DNA of 64,000 bases, from NCBI GenBank assembly GCA_963814315.1, contig CAWFCG010000003.1:62001-126000 (forward strand), read 5' to 3'. A model generated the notes under the pieces. That model worked only from the letters and a program-made list of their open reading frames with translations. It was not told the DNA's origin and did not search any database. This document shows, one piece after another, positions 24,873-33,960 of this stretch (positions within the stretch are counted from its first letter, which is position 1; every line of letters begins with the position of its first letter). The position numbers and the translations under genes were made by a program. This stretch comes from JAFMJV01 sp963814315 (GTDB lineage Bacteria > Chloroflexota > Limnocylindria > Limnocylindrales > CSP1-4).

Positions 24873-26203
24873 TGGGCAGCTCCTTCTTCGAGATCATCGT
24901 CATCGCGCTGCTGATCGGGCTCAACGGCATCTTCGTGGCGGCTGAGATCGCGCTGGTGACGGTGCGTCGTAGCCGCGTCCGCCAACTAAGCGACGAAGGT
25001 GACAAGCGGGCCAAGCGGGTCGCCCGCATGACCGCGCGCCCTGGCGGCCTGCTGGCGACGATCCAATTGGGTATCACCTTCATCGGTTTCCTCGCCGCGG
25101 CCTTTGCCGGTGCCAGCATCGCGGGCGGGTTGGCCGAGTGGCTCCGCGAGATCGGACCGCTCTCGGCCTCGGCCGACGTGCTGGCACTGCTGATCGTGAC
25201 CCTGGTGGTCAGCCTCGTGACCATCGTCTTCGGTGAGCTGGTGCCCAAGACGCTGGCCCTGGCGCACGCCGAGCGCTACGCCCTGGCCTTCGCTCGGCCG
25301 GTAGAGGTGCTGGGGGTCATCCTCGCCCCGGTGGTGTGGGTGCTGACCACGACCACCCACATGGTGACCCGTCTGCTCGGTGTGGCCGATGCCGCCGATG
25401 AGGCCATCAGCAGCGAGGAGCTGCGCATCCTCATCGAGCGCGGGAGTGAGCAGGGCACCATCGAGGCTGAGGAAGAGCAGATGATCGGAGCTGTCCTGGA
25501 GCTCGGTGAGCAGCGCGCTCACGAGGTCATGGTGGCGCGCGTGGACATGGTCAGCTTGCCCGTCAGTGCCTCGCTCGGCGAGATCGTGGAGACCATCGTG
25601 AGTGAAGGTCACTCGCGTATCCCGGTCTACGAAGAGAACATCGACAACATCATCGGCATGCTCTATGCCAAGGACCTGTTGCCCTACCTGGTCGGCGACG
25701 ACCGACCGCCTTCCATCCGCCGCCTGCTGCGGACGCCCCTGTTCGTGCCCGAATCGATGCTGGTGGACGAATTGTTGCGCAGCTTGCAACGCCGCCGTGT
25801 GCACATCGCGGTGGTGCTCGATGAGCACGGCGGCACGGCCGGTCTGGTCACCATCGAAGATCTGCTCGAGGAGATCGTGGGCGAGATCCAGGACGAGTAC
25901 GACGAAGAGGAGCCGATGATCGTGCCGCTTGGCGAGTTCGAGGCGCGCATCGACGGTCGCACTGACGTGGATGACATGCTGGCGCACTTCGACACCACGC
26001 TTGATGGCAACGATCAGGAGGAATTCGATACCGTCGGTGGGCTGATGTACCACCACATTGGCGGCGTGCCCGCGGTCGGTGACACGGTCGACGTGGACGG
26101 GCTGAAGCTCACCGTGGAGGCCACCGACGGTCGGCGCGTGCGCTCCGTTCATGTGGTCCACACGCCATCAGCCGACGACGAGGATGATCGCGGCGACGAT
26201 TAG
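24872..26203 (+). CDS. CNNM/CorC-type transporter-associated membrane protein (hemolysin-C family)
   Basis: 443 residues. The N-terminal CNNM (DUF21) domain has hydrophobic segments (FFEIIVIALLIGLNGIFVAAEIAL; LATIQLGITFIGFLAAAFAGASIA; LALLIVTLVVSLVTIVFGELVPKTLAL). A pair of CBS domains follows near residues 215-330 (RVDMVSLPV...SRIPVYEENIDNIIGMLYAKDL; VLDEHGGTAGLVTIEDLLEEIVGEI) and then a CorC/HlyC domain. Members of the family are Mg/Co efflux or export proteins; hemolysin naming is historical. Starts on the glmU stop. Confidence 0.92.
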   Translation: MGSSFFEIIVIALLIGLNGIFVAAEIALVTVRRSRVRQLSDEGDKRAKRVARMTARPGGLLATIQLGITFIGFLAAAFAGASIAGGLAEWLREIGPLSASADVLALLIVTLVVSLVTIVFGELVPKTLALAHAERYALAFARPVEVLGVILAPVVWVLTTTTHMVTRLLGVADAADEAISSEELRILIERGSEQGTIEAEEEQMIGAVLELGEQRAHEVMVARVDMVSLPVSASLGEIVETIVSEGHSRIPVYEENIDNIIGMLYAKDLLPYLVGDDRPPSIRRLLRTPLFVPESMLVDELLRSLQRRRVHIAVVLDEHGGTAGLVTIEDLLEEIVGEIQDEYDEEEPMIVPLGEFEARIDGRTDVDDMLAHFDTTLDGNDQEEFDTVGGLMYHHIGGVPAVGDTVDVDGLKLTVEATDGRRVRSVHVVHTPSADDEDDRGDD

Positions 26204-26291
26204 CCCCGAGGGCGACCGGTCGTGCTCAGGCGGGCTGCTTGGCACCCCGTGCTGCGGGCACGGTGGCGCTTACGACCGAAGCCTGCTTGGG

Positions 26292-26975
26292 TCAGGTTTC
26301 TTGCTCGGCTGGTGCGACCCCATCGACAACAAGCGCGTCGCCCTTGCGATGGTGGGCCCTCCGCTCTCGCCGGATCACGAACGCCTGGAGCGGGAAGAAG
26401 AGGACCCACGCCGCCTCGACCGCGTAGGGGTGGACGACGAGCAGCGGCAGGCTGGCCAGGAAGACCAGGGGCAGCAGCAGTCCGCGGATCGTCGCCAGTC
26501 GCACCGTCTCGCGGGTCGTGCCGGAGCGGATCAGGCCGTTCCGGTCCGCATAGACCCAGGTCAGCGTCCCCAGCAGGCCCGCGCAGGCCACGATGACCGC
26601 GTACAGGATGACTGGGCCTGGCTGGTTCCCGTACTGACCGAGCAATGCCGTCGGGAAGGGGATAAGGGCGATGAAGGCCAACTGGGCCAGGTTGATCATG
26701 GCCAAACGCTCATCCGCTCGTTCGATCAGATCGTAGCGGCGCCAGTGGGCAAGCCAGGAGAGGCCGATCACGCTGAAGCTGAGGAAGTAGCTGAACACCA
26801 CCGGCGCGAGGTCCGCGATGGCGGCGTTGAGGTCGCCATCGCCAGCCCTCTCGGGCAGCCGGATCTCGATGGCGAGCAGCGTGATGGCAATGGCGAACAC
26901 GGCATCGCTGAAGAAGACCAATCGCTCCAGCGAGAACGGCACGTGCTCCTCGTCAGACCCTGATCGTGGCTGCAT
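26292..26975 (-). CDS. TMEM175-like potassium channel family protein (DUF1211)
   Basis: 227 residues with about six hydrophobic segments. The family signature FSD-x-VFAIAITLLAIEI occurs at residues 22-37; it forms the pore-lining helix in bacterial TMEM175 channels, and a second copy of the repeat is not needed since bacterial members assemble as tetramers. Later segments include FSYFLSFSVIGLSWLAHW and LIALIPFPTALLG-like helices. Convergent with the CNNM gene. Confidence 0.85.
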   Translation of the reverse strand: MQPRSGSDEEHVPFSLERLVFFSDAVFAIAITLLAIEIRLPERAGDGDLNAAIADLAPVVFSYFLSFSVIGLSWLAHWRRYDLIERADERLAMINLAQLAFIALIPFPTALLGQYGNQPGPVILYAVIVACAGLLGTLTWVYADRNGLIRSGTTRETVRLATIRGLLLPLVFLASLPLLVVHPYAVEAAWVLFFPLQAFVIRRERRAHHRKGDALVVDGVAPAEQET

Positions 26976-26984
26976 CGCAGCGTG

Positions 26985-26990
26985 AGGGTA
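26985..26990 (-). promoter_or_regulatory. -10 element (TACCCT) before the TMEM175-like gene
   Basis: On the minus strand TACCCT ends nine bases before the ATG at 26975. There is no Shine-Dalgarno in this short stretch, which fits a leaderless or near-leaderless transcript. Confidence 0.35.
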
Positions 26991-27070
26991 GCGCGACGTC
27001 CAACTCGCCGTCAGCAGTCCTTGCGCCGAAGGTATCCGCTGATGGCAGCGTGCACAGGTCGCCAGCAGCC

Positions 27071-27152
27071 CCGCTACCCGTCGGGTGGGTCAACTGACGG
27101 AGCACCTGGGCCCGACCGACCCCTGCTCCGACGCTTCGCCCGTCGGGTGGGA
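27071..27152. repeat. Dispersed hairpin repeat, copy set A
   Basis: Two short stem-loop elements. The first begins CCGCTACCCG and folds as ACCC-GTC-GGGT. The second contains a 21-base word starting CTGCTCCGACGC (27123-27143), ending in the stem CGCCC-GTC-GGGTG. Both words recur in the same order at 53186-53268. They lie downstream of the polyprenyl synthase gene in a 271-base gap that has no ORF of its own. Confidence 0.65.
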
Positions 27153-27246
27153 AGCAAGCCAGGTCCCTGGGTAGTAAGACGGTCCATGGGTAGCCGGCGT
27201 GCCGTCCCGATCCCCGAGTCGGGATCACGGGCTACGCACAAACGGG

Positions 27247-28269
27247 CTACGCGCTGATGGCCGCTCGCACGACGTCATCGAGGCGCTCGATCGAGGCTTT
27301 GTCGACCTGTCCGGACGAGGCGATCTGGGCGAGTGCCTCATCGCGGTACTCGAGGGCTCGGCCTCGGGTGTAGCCCTCTGCCCCGACGCGCTCGAGGATC
27401 CCCAGGATCTCTATGACCTCTTCGCCGGTCGGCTGTGTCTCCGAGTGTGCCAGCAAGGCCCGCAGGCGCTTGCCATCAGGCCCGGTCGCATTCGCCAGGG
27501 CATAGATGAGTGGCAACGTCTTCTTACGCGTCGCGATGTCCGAGGTCGCCTTGCCGGTGATGGCTTCGTCGCCCCAGATGCCGAGCAGGTCGTCGTTGAG
27601 CTGGAATGCCAGACCCAGCGCCCAGCCGAAGTGGCGGTAAGCGGCGATGACCGTCTCGTCTTGCGTGGCCAGCACGGCGCCGGCCTCTGCCGACCCCGCG
27701 ATGAGCGAAGCGGTCTTGCGGCCGATCATGTCGAAGTAGTAGTCGACCGACATCCACTCGTCATGCTCTGACGTCCAGATGTCCATGAACTGTCCTTCGC
27801 ACAGCCGCAGACAAGTCTCGTCATACAGGCGCATCAGGCGCAGCACGCGTGCGTCGTCGAAGCCCTCCTCGGTGAGTCGATAGAGGGCCATGCGGCTGAG
27901 CGTGAAGAGCGCGTCACCGGTGTTGATGGCCTGGGCCACACCCTCGATGGTCCAGAGCGCCGGCCGATGTCGTCGCTCGGCGCCGCCGTCCTCGATATCG
28001 TCGTGGACCAGGCTGAAGTTGTGGCCCATCTCGACCGCCGCTGCTCCAGGTAACGCCTTGCTGTGGTCGCCGGCGATCGACTGGTAGGCCAGCAGGCCGA
28101 TCAGGGGGCGCATGCGCTTGCCGCGGGGCGCGTCACTGTCGAGGCCCATGTGGTAGCGGACCATCCGATACAGCTCGCGGGTACGACCATCCTCAGCCCG
28201 CGCGATGACGCCGAGCATCTCCTGCTCGGTTTCGGCGATGAGGCGATCAAGGTCGATGCTGGTCAACAC
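27247..28269 (-). CDS. Polyprenyl diphosphate synthase
   Basis: 340 residues, GTG start. Trans-isoprenyl diphosphate synthase that elongates FPP/GGPP-type chains. The first Asp-rich motif is LVHDDIEDGGAERR and the second is FQLNDDLLGIWGDE; GKRMRPLI and GHNFSLVHDD are further family residues. The product chain length cannot be told from the sequence. The frame continues upstream but a near-consensus -10 box sits six bases before the GTG, so I place the start here. Divergent from recO. Confidence 0.92.
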   Translation of the reverse strand: MLTSIDLDRLIAETEQEMLGVIARAEDGRTRELYRMVRYHMGLDSDAPRGKRMRPLIGLLAYQSIAGDHSKALPGAAAVEMGHNFSLVHDDIEDGGAERRHRPALWTIEGVAQAINTGDALFTLSRMALYRLTEEGFDDARVLRLMRLYDETCLRLCEGQFMDIWTSEHDEWMSVDYYFDMIGRKTASLIAGSAEAGAVLATQDETVIAAYRHFGWALGLAFQLNDDLLGIWGDEAITGKATSDIATRKKTLPLIYALANATGPDGKRLRALLAHSETQPTGEEVIEILGILERVGAEGYTRGRALEYRDEALAQIASSGQVDKASIERLDDVVRAAISA

Positions 28270-28275
28270 GCGGAC

Positions 28276-28281
28276 ATGATA
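28276..28281 (-). promoter_or_regulatory. -10 element (TATCAT) for a leaderless polyprenyl synthase transcript
   Basis: On the minus strand TATCAT is followed by exactly six bases and then the GTG start codon. This is the clearest example in the window of the leaderless arrangement. Confidence 0.6.
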
Positions 28282-28368
28282 CTCGTATGTAGCACATTCG
28301 CCGTTGACATTCCTGCGACGACTCCGGCGACGACTCCGGCCAAGGCGACGGCCCCGACGCGGGTCGGA

Positions 28369-28374
28369 TAGGCT
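28369..28374 (+). promoter_or_regulatory. -10 element (TAGGCT) for a leaderless recO transcript
   Basis: TAGGCT is followed by six bases and the GTG of recO. Just upstream the 12-base word CGACGACTCCGG occurs twice head to tail. With the TATCAT box on the other strand this makes a 111-base divergent promoter region. Confidence 0.55.
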
Positions 28375-28380
28375 CGCCCT

Positions 28381-29151
28381 GTGCCCCGACCCCGGACTTA
28401 CAAGACGCGCGCCATCGTGCTGGCCCACTTCGACCTGGGCGAGGCCGATCGCATCATCACGCTGCTGACGCCAGAGGACGGTAAGATCCGCGCCGTGGCC
28501 AAGGGCGTGCGCCGTCAAAAGAGCCGCATCGGCGGTAGCGTGGAGCCGTTCGCGGAGCTGGATGTCGTGTTGGCCCGCGGCCGCAACCTCGACGTCATCA
28601 CGCAGGTGAGCGTGGCACATGCGTGGCTGCGACTGCGCGACCGCCTCGAGTCGACCGCCGTGGCCTGGTACGTCGGGGAGCTTTCGGACCGCGCGGTAGG
28701 GGAGGAACGCGGCGGCGCCCATCCCGTCTACGGCCTGCTGCGTCGCGCTTGCCAGCTACTCGATGATGGCATGGCGCCGGGGCGCGTGGCGCGTTGGTTC
28801 GAATCGGGCCTGGCTGATGCGCTGGGCGTGCGACCCGAGCTGGACCGCTGCGTGGAATGCGCGCGTACGCTCGAGGAGACCGATGAGTTCCGCTGGGTGC
28901 CGGCCCTTGGCGGCGTGTTGTGCAGCGCCCATCCGCCACCGCCAGCCGAATCGGTTCGCCTGTCGGTCGACGCCCTGAAGCTCCTGAAGGCCTACCGGCG
29001 CTTTGATGTGGAGGCCATCGCGGCCCTCCGTGTCCCGGCCGCCGTGGAAGGGGAGGTGGAGTCGGTGATGCGTCGCTACACGCGCTTCATCCTGGAGCGT
29101 GAGGCGCGCTCATTGGCCTTCGTTGACGAGGTGCGACACCGACCCGTCTGA
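28381..29151 (+). CDS. recO: DNA repair protein RecO
   Basis: Loads RecA on gapped DNA together with RecR. 256 residues. It has the OB-fold N-terminus KTRAIVLAHFDLGEADRIITLLTPEDGKIRAVAKGVRR (start of the protein is at RPRTYKTR) and a C-terminal zinc-finger-type motif with CVECARTL and, 20 residues on, GGVLCSAH. GTG start. Confidence 0.93.
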   Translation: MPRPRTYKTRAIVLAHFDLGEADRIITLLTPEDGKIRAVAKGVRRQKSRIGGSVEPFAELDVVLARGRNLDVITQVSVAHAWLRLRDRLESTAVAWYVGELSDRAVGEERGGAHPVYGLLRRACQLLDDGMAPGRVARWFESGLADALGVRPELDRCVECARTLEETDEFRWVPALGGVLCSAHPPPPAESVRLSVDALKLLKAYRRFDVEAIAALRVPAAVEGEVESVMRRYTRFILEREARSLAFVDEVRHRPV

Positions 29152-29262
29152 GATGTGGCGACACCGGATGACATCGGCGCACCTACCGTTCATACTGCCG
29201 TGCCTGTGGCGTTCGGCCGGTCAAGGAGCCGACGTCCGGAGCATCGATACGGAGGTCCCCCC

Positions 29263-29856
29263 ATGCGATCCATCCGAATTGCCACGGTCTTAGCGACTCT
29301 CGCGCTGGCCGGGGCTGTCGTCGCGCCTTCCGTCGGCGCCTTCGATGAGCTCAAGTCCACGGGCAACACGGGCCTATACACCGTGCCTGACTACAACGAC
29401 GCGCCGGGTGCCGTCTGCCGGTACGAGCAGAACCAAGGGCCAGCCACCGACGAGATCGACAAGGTCGGCAGCAAGAGGGTCTGGACCCACGGGCCGTTCT
29501 CGCAGAAGTCCTGGGTGGGCCACCGCGTCATCTTCCTGAAGAACGCCAAGCCGTGGGGCGACGACTCGTTCCGTGTCGTGCACAAGAGCCCCATCGTCAA
29601 GAAGCGCGCCAACGATACCGATGTGGCGTTCTTCGGCGGCAACAACTATCGGACGCCTGAGGCCAACAAGAGCGAGTACCGTGTCCAGCACATCTTCACG
29701 TACTACAAGAAGGGTTCCACGACGAAGGTCATCGGGCGGGTGCAAGGCGTGCTTGAGGTCTACCGGATGAAGATCCCCGGCGAGGCTGGCGACCAAGTCG
29801 GAGTCGAAGGTGGTCCCGTCGGCCGCTGCCCGGGAGAGTTGCTACCTGTTGCGTAG
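29263..29856 (+). CDS. Secreted protein of unknown function
   Basis: 197 residues from the ATG at 29263, which has GGAGGT nine bases upstream. Residues 1-25 form a signal peptide (MRSIRIATVLATLALAGAVV, then APSVGA-FDE). The mature protein is rich in Tyr, Lys and Gly, with a beta-rich pattern, for example HRVIFLKNAKPWGDDSFRVVHK and YRVQHIFTYYKKGSTTKVIG. Two cysteines (CRYEQNQ and RCPGE) could form a disulphide. I do not recognise the family. Confidence 0.75.
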   Translation: MRSIRIATVLATLALAGAVVAPSVGAFDELKSTGNTGLYTVPDYNDAPGAVCRYEQNQGPATDEIDKVGSKRVWTHGPFSQKSWVGHRVIFLKNAKPWGDDSFRVVHKSPIVKKRANDTDVAFFGGNNYRTPEANKSEYRVQHIFTYYKKGSTTKVIGRVQGVLEVYRMKIPGEAGDQVGVEGGPVGRCPGELLPVA

Positions 29857-29878
29857 GCGCTGCAAGCGCTAGGTCTCC

Positions 29879-29897
29879 GACCATCCGGAAGGTGGTC
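29879..29897 (+). terminator. Hairpin after the secreted-protein gene, weak terminator candidate
   Basis: GACCATC, loop CGGAA, GGTGGTC forms a 7-bp stem with one G-T pair 23 bases after the stop codon. More self-complementary sequence follows (GACCGACTGGTCGGC). No T run. Confidence 0.3.
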
Positions 29898-29997
29898 GAC
29901 CGACTGGTCGGCCGCCTTCTGCGTTTCCCTGCCACAATCTGGGCCTATCGACCGGCACTGCCATCGCCGGCGCCCCTCTCTGAGGAGTACCCGAACC

Positions 29998-31431
29998 ATG
30001 ACCGACCAGCCCAGTATCGCCACGTCCGAGGCCCTCAAATCAGCCGACCCCGGCCCGTCCGTGGCCAAGCTCGACACCATCGTTTCGCTGGCCAAGCGGC
30101 GTGGCTTCGTCTTTCCGTCATCAGAGATCTACGGCGGCATCAACGCGGTGTGGGACTACGGACCCCTGGGCGTGGAGCTCAAGAACAACGTCAAGAGGGC
30201 CTGGTGGCGCTCGATGGTCCAGGAGCGCGACGACATCGTCGGCTTGGACGCGGGCATCCTGATGCATCCGCAGGTGTGGGTGACGTCCGGCCACGTCGGT
30301 TCGTTCAGCGACCCGTTGGTGGAGTGTGACACCTGCCATCGCCGCTACCGGCTCGATGAGCTGCCAGGGGCGGAAGCGTTGTCCGCTACCGAGTTGCAGG
30401 ACGAGGGCATCGTCGAGAAGCTGGGCCTGGTGTGCCCGGTAGACCAGGGGCCCCTCTCGCCGCCGCGCCGCTTCAACCTGATGTTCAAGACGCATATGGG
30501 TCCCGTCGAGGACGAGGGTGCGGTCGTCTACTTGCGCCCCGAGACCGCCCAGGGCTCGTACGTCAACTTCAAGTCGGTGCAGCAATCGAGCCGCAAGAAG
30601 GTGCCCTTCGGCATCGCCCAGATCGGCAAGTCGTTCCGCAATGAGATCAGCCCCGGCAACTTCGTCTTCCGCATGCGCGAGTTCGAGCAGATGGAGATGC
30701 AGTACTTCGTACGGCCAGGCGACGCAGCAGCCGAAGCCTTCGAGGAGTGGTTGCCCGCGCGCAAAGCCTGGTACGAGCGATACGGTGTGAGCCCCGCGCG
30801 GCTGCGCTTCCGTGAGCACGCCTCCGATGAGCTGGCGCACTACGCCAAGAAGGCCATCGATGTGGAGTACCGGTTCCCATTCGGCTGGAAGGAGCTGGAG
30901 GGCGTGCACAATCGCGGCGACTTTGACCTCGGTTCACATGCTCGCGCCTCAGGCGAGAACCTCGAGTACTTCGATCCGGCTGCTGAGGAGCACTTCATCC
31001 CCTGGGTCGTGGAGACCGCGGCCGGTGCCGACCGCGCCGCCTTCACCTTCCTCATCGACTCGTACCATGAGGAGGTGTTGGAGAAGGGCACGCGCGTGGT
31101 GCTGAAGCTGCACCCGGACATCGCGCCCTACAAGGTGGCGGTGCTGCCGTTGCTCAAGAAGCGCCCGGAGATCGTGGAGCTCTGCCATCGCCTCAAGGCC
31201 GATCTCAAGCAGGACATGATGGCCGTCTATGACGACACTGCTGCCATCGGCAAGCTCTATCGACGTCAGGACGAGATCGGTACGCCGTGGTGTGTGACGG
31301 TAGACGTCGATTCGCTCGAGGACGGCGCGGTCACCGTGCGTGATCGCGACAGCATGAGCCAGGAGCGCGTGCCGGTCGAGAACGTCAAGCGCCTCATCCT
31401 CGACCGCATGGCGGCCGCGCGCCAGACGTAG
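29998..31431 (+). CDS. glyS: Glycyl-tRNA synthetase, dimeric (alpha2) type
   Basis: 477 residues. Class II synthetase of the single-chain kind seen in Thermus, mycobacteria and eukaryotes rather than the alpha-beta bacterial form. It has RRGFVFPSSEIYGGINAVWDYGPLGVELKNN, motif 2-like FGIAQIGKSFRNEISPGNFVFRMREFEQMEMQ, motif 3 and an anticodon-binding C-terminus (LHPDIAPYKVAVLPLLKK...). AGGAG upstream of the ATG. Confidence 0.96.
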   Translation: MTDQPSIATSEALKSADPGPSVAKLDTIVSLAKRRGFVFPSSEIYGGINAVWDYGPLGVELKNNVKRAWWRSMVQERDDIVGLDAGILMHPQVWVTSGHVGSFSDPLVECDTCHRRYRLDELPGAEALSATELQDEGIVEKLGLVCPVDQGPLSPPRRFNLMFKTHMGPVEDEGAVVYLRPETAQGSYVNFKSVQQSSRKKVPFGIAQIGKSFRNEISPGNFVFRMREFEQMEMQYFVRPGDAAAEAFEEWLPARKAWYERYGVSPARLRFREHASDELAHYAKKAIDVEYRFPFGWKELEGVHNRGDFDLGSHARASGENLEYFDPAAEEHFIPWVVETAAGADRAAFTFLIDSYHEEVLEKGTRVVLKLHPDIAPYKVAVLPLLKKRPEIVELCHRLKADLKQDMMAVYDDTAAIGKLYRRQDEIGTPWCVTVDVDSLEDGAVTVRDRDSMSQERVPVENVKRLILDRMAAARQT

Positions 31432-31455
31432 CGACCCGGCTGGCGCTCCGCGCAG

Positions 31456-32943
31456 CTACGGCGCAGCGCCCGAGTCCGCGGTGGTGCTCTCGCCGGCGCG
31501 GGCCTCAGCCACAGCCTTCGGCAGCAGCTCGGCGACCGTGCCGAGGTACTTCTCGATGGCGTGAGCTGCGCGCTTGCCGTCGCCCATGGCCAGGATGACG
31601 GTGGCGGCGCCGCGCACGATGTCACCACCCGCGAAGATGCCGGGCACGCTGGTCATGCCCTGGTCATCCACGACCAGGTAGCCCCATTCGTTGATCTTGA
31701 GGTTCGGTTCCGACGCTGTCAGCATGGGGTTGCTGCGGGTGCCGATGGCCACCACCACCATGTCGCAGTCGATGACGTATTCCGAGTCGGGGATGGCCGT
31801 GGGGCGGCGTCGACCGGAAGCATCGGCCGCACCCAGTGCCATCATCTGGCACTCGACCCCGGTGACCCAGTTGTCCTCGTTGCCGATGATGCGCACCGGT
31901 GATGCCATCAGTTCGAACTTGACACCCTCTTCCTCGGCGTGGTGGACCTCCTCGGCACGGGCGGGCAGTTCCTCCTTGCCGCGGCGATAGGCGATGGTGG
32001 CCTCCTTGGCGCCCATCCGACGAGCCGTGCGCACCGCATCCATGGCCACGTTGCCGCCGCCAACCACGACCACCTTCTGGCCTTGCAGCACCGGCGTGTC
32101 AGTGTCTTCGCGGAAGGCGCCCATGAGGTTGACGCGAGTGAGGTATTCGTTGGCCGAGTAGACGCCCTTGAGGTCCTCGCCAGGGATGCCCATGAAGATG
32201 GGCAGGCCGGCGCCCACGGCGATGAAGACAGCATCGAAGTTCTGCCGCAGCTCTCGCAACGTCCAGGTCTTGCCCACGATGGCGTTGACCTCGATGGTCA
32301 CACCCAGCTCCTTGAGCCGATCGACCTCGCGCTGCACGATATCCTTGGGTAGGCGGAACTCGGGGATGCCGTAGATGAGCACGCCCCCAGGCGCATGGAA
32401 AGCCTCGAAGACGGTCACCTTGTGGCCCGACTTGGCGAGCTCACCGGCGGCGGTCAGTCCGGCCGGCCCGGAGCCCACGATAGCCACGCGGCGGCCGGTA
32501 TCCGGATCGACGTTGGTGTCCAGCTCATCGAGATGGTCGAGGGCCCAGTCGGCGACAAAGCGCTCCAGGGCACCGACCGCCACGGGTGAGCCCTTCTTGG
32601 CGCGGATGCAGAGCCCCTCACACTGCGTTTCCTGCGGACACACGCGCCCAGTGACGCAGGGGAGGGCATTGTCACCGAGCAGTGACTCGGCCGCCAGTTT
32701 CATCTCCCCCGCGGCCAGGAGCTCGATGAACTTGGGGATGTTGACACGCACCGGGCAGCCGTCGATGCAACGGGGGTTGGCACAGTCGAGGCAGCGTTCG
32801 GCCTCTTCCATGGCCAGCGCCTGTGAGTAGCCCAGGTTGACTTCGCGGAAGTCCATGGCGCGGATGACGGCCGAGCGAGCCGGAACCTCGTGGCGCTCGA
32901 TCTGCATCCGTTCGCGCGGGGTGAGGTCGGGACGCTCGGTCAT
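31456..32943 (-). CDS. NfnB/GltD-like FAD-dependent oxidoreductase (large subunit)
   Basis: 495 residues from the ATG at 32943. The N-terminus has [4Fe-4S] cysteine motifs CLDCANPRCIDGCP and CVTGRVCPQETQCEGLC. Then comes an FAD Rossmann motif (VAIVGSGPAGLTAAGELAKSGH) and an NAD(P)H site (KVVVVGGGNVAMDAVRTARRMGA). Proteins of this kind are the large subunit of ferredoxin:NADP oxidoreductase (NfnB, also called sulfide dehydrogenase alpha) or the small subunit of glutamate synthase. The overlap of the start (ATGA) with an NfnA-like gene favours Nfn. No gltB is in the window. Confidence 0.85.
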   Translation of the reverse strand: MTERPDLTPRERMQIERHEVPARSAVIRAMDFREVNLGYSQALAMEEAERCLDCANPRCIDGCPVRVNIPKFIELLAAGEMKLAAESLLGDNALPCVTGRVCPQETQCEGLCIRAKKGSPVAVGALERFVADWALDHLDELDTNVDPDTGRRVAIVGSGPAGLTAAGELAKSGHKVTVFEAFHAPGGVLIYGIPEFRLPKDIVQREVDRLKELGVTIEVNAIVGKTWTLRELRQNFDAVFIAVGAGLPIFMGIPGEDLKGVYSANEYLTRVNLMGAFREDTDTPVLQGQKVVVVGGGNVAMDAVRTARRMGAKEATIAYRRGKEELPARAEEVHHAEEEGVKFELMASPVRIIGNEDNWVTGVECQMMALGAADASGRRRPTAIPDSEYVIDCDMVVVAIGTRSNPMLTASEPNLKINEWGYLVVDDQGMTSVPGIFAGGDIVRGAATVILAMGDGKRAAHAIEKYLGTVAELLPKAVAEARAGESTTADSGAAP

Positions 32944-33800
32944 CGCGACGTGTCTCCTCCAGCAGCTTCGGCAAGTCCCTCGATGAGGCATCGGGAGCCC
33001 TCGAAGGCGCTCTTCTCGACATCGCGGTACATCGCCAGCCGGTCGGCCAGCTGCTTGAAGTCGACCGCATGCGCGTCGAACTCGGGTCCGTCCACGCAGG
33101 CATAGACGGTCTTGCCGTCGACCTTGACCCGGCAGCCGCCGCACATGCCCGTACCGTCCACCATGATGGTATTGAGCGACACGGTCGTCGGCACATCGTA
33201 TTCACGGGTGACCTTGGCCACAGCGCCCATCATCGGCACCGGACCGACGGCGTAGACGTGGTCGATACCGCCCTCCATGAGCAGGTCGCGCAACTCGTCG
33301 GTCACGAAGCCATGGCGGCCATACGAGCCGTCGTCGGTGCAGACGCGCACGTCGCCATAGCGCCGCAGCTCGGTTTCGAAGATGACCCATTCGCGGGCGC
33401 GACCACCGATGACGCTGGTGACCTTCACACCCTTGGCCGCCAGGCCCTGCGCCATGGGATGCACCACCGCGGTGCCCACGCCGCCGCCGACGCAGACGGC
33501 ATGCCCGGAGTCGATGAGCTTGGTGGCCTCGCCCAGCGGTCCAGCCACGTCCTGGATGGCGTCTCCGACCTGCAGCAGGCAAAGGTCACAGCTGGTCTTG
33601 CCCACGGCCTGCACGGTCAGTGTGATCGTGCCAGCCTCCGGATCGGCGTCGGCGATGGTCAGCGGCACCCGCTCGGCACCTTCGCCGATGCGGACGATGA
33701 CGAACTGCCCTGGTTGGCGCACCTGCGCGATGCGGCCGGCCTCGATCTCAAGACGGCTGACGTTGGGTGAGAGGACCTCCCGTTTCACGACTGGATGCAT
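32940..33800 (-). CDS. NfnA-like FAD/2Fe-2S oxidoreductase (small subunit)
   Basis: 286 residues from the ATG at 33800 (GAGGGGCTCC upstream). It is a ferredoxin-NADP reductase-like fold: FAD-binding RVPLTIADADPEAGTITLTV, nucleotide-binding GHAVCVGGGVGTAVVHPMAQGL, and a C-terminal 2Fe-2S cluster with DGTGMCGGCRVKVDGKTVYACVDGPEFD-type spacing (three Cys; the stretch is at about residues 222-243). This matches the small subunit of the electron-bifurcating NADH-dependent ferredoxin:NADP oxidoreductase. Four-base overlap with the large subunit gene. Confidence 0.83.
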   Translation of the reverse strand: MHPVVKREVLSPNVSRLEIEAGRIAQVRQPGQFVIVRIGEGAERVPLTIADADPEAGTITLTVQAVGKTSCDLCLLQVGDAIQDVAGPLGEATKLIDSGHAVCVGGGVGTAVVHPMAQGLAAKGVKVTSVIGGRAREWVIFETELRRYGDVRVCTDDGSYGRHGFVTDELRDLLMEGGIDHVYAVGPVPMMGAVAKVTREYDVPTTVSLNTIMVDGTGMCGGCRVKVDGKTVYACVDGPEFDAHAVDFKQLADRLAMYRDVEKSAFEGSRCLIEGLAEAAGGDTSR

Positions 33801-33960
33801 GGAGCCCCTCTGTGTGTGAGTGTGATCATGCTTGCCCCATGCTGAACCATCCCGGCGCAAATGTGTACCAGCAAGCACATCTCTTCGTGGAGCCAACGGT
33901 CATACACCGGCGACTGGGTCCATCAGCCTCGCTCTCGGCGCCCGCTTGGCGTCAGGCTGG

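Noticed and set aside
26151..26963. Plus-strand 270-codon open frame at 26.2-27.0 kb
   Set aside because: It is opposite the TMEM175-like gene, begins inside the CNNM gene and has the Gln/Arg/Asp-rich composition of shadow frames.
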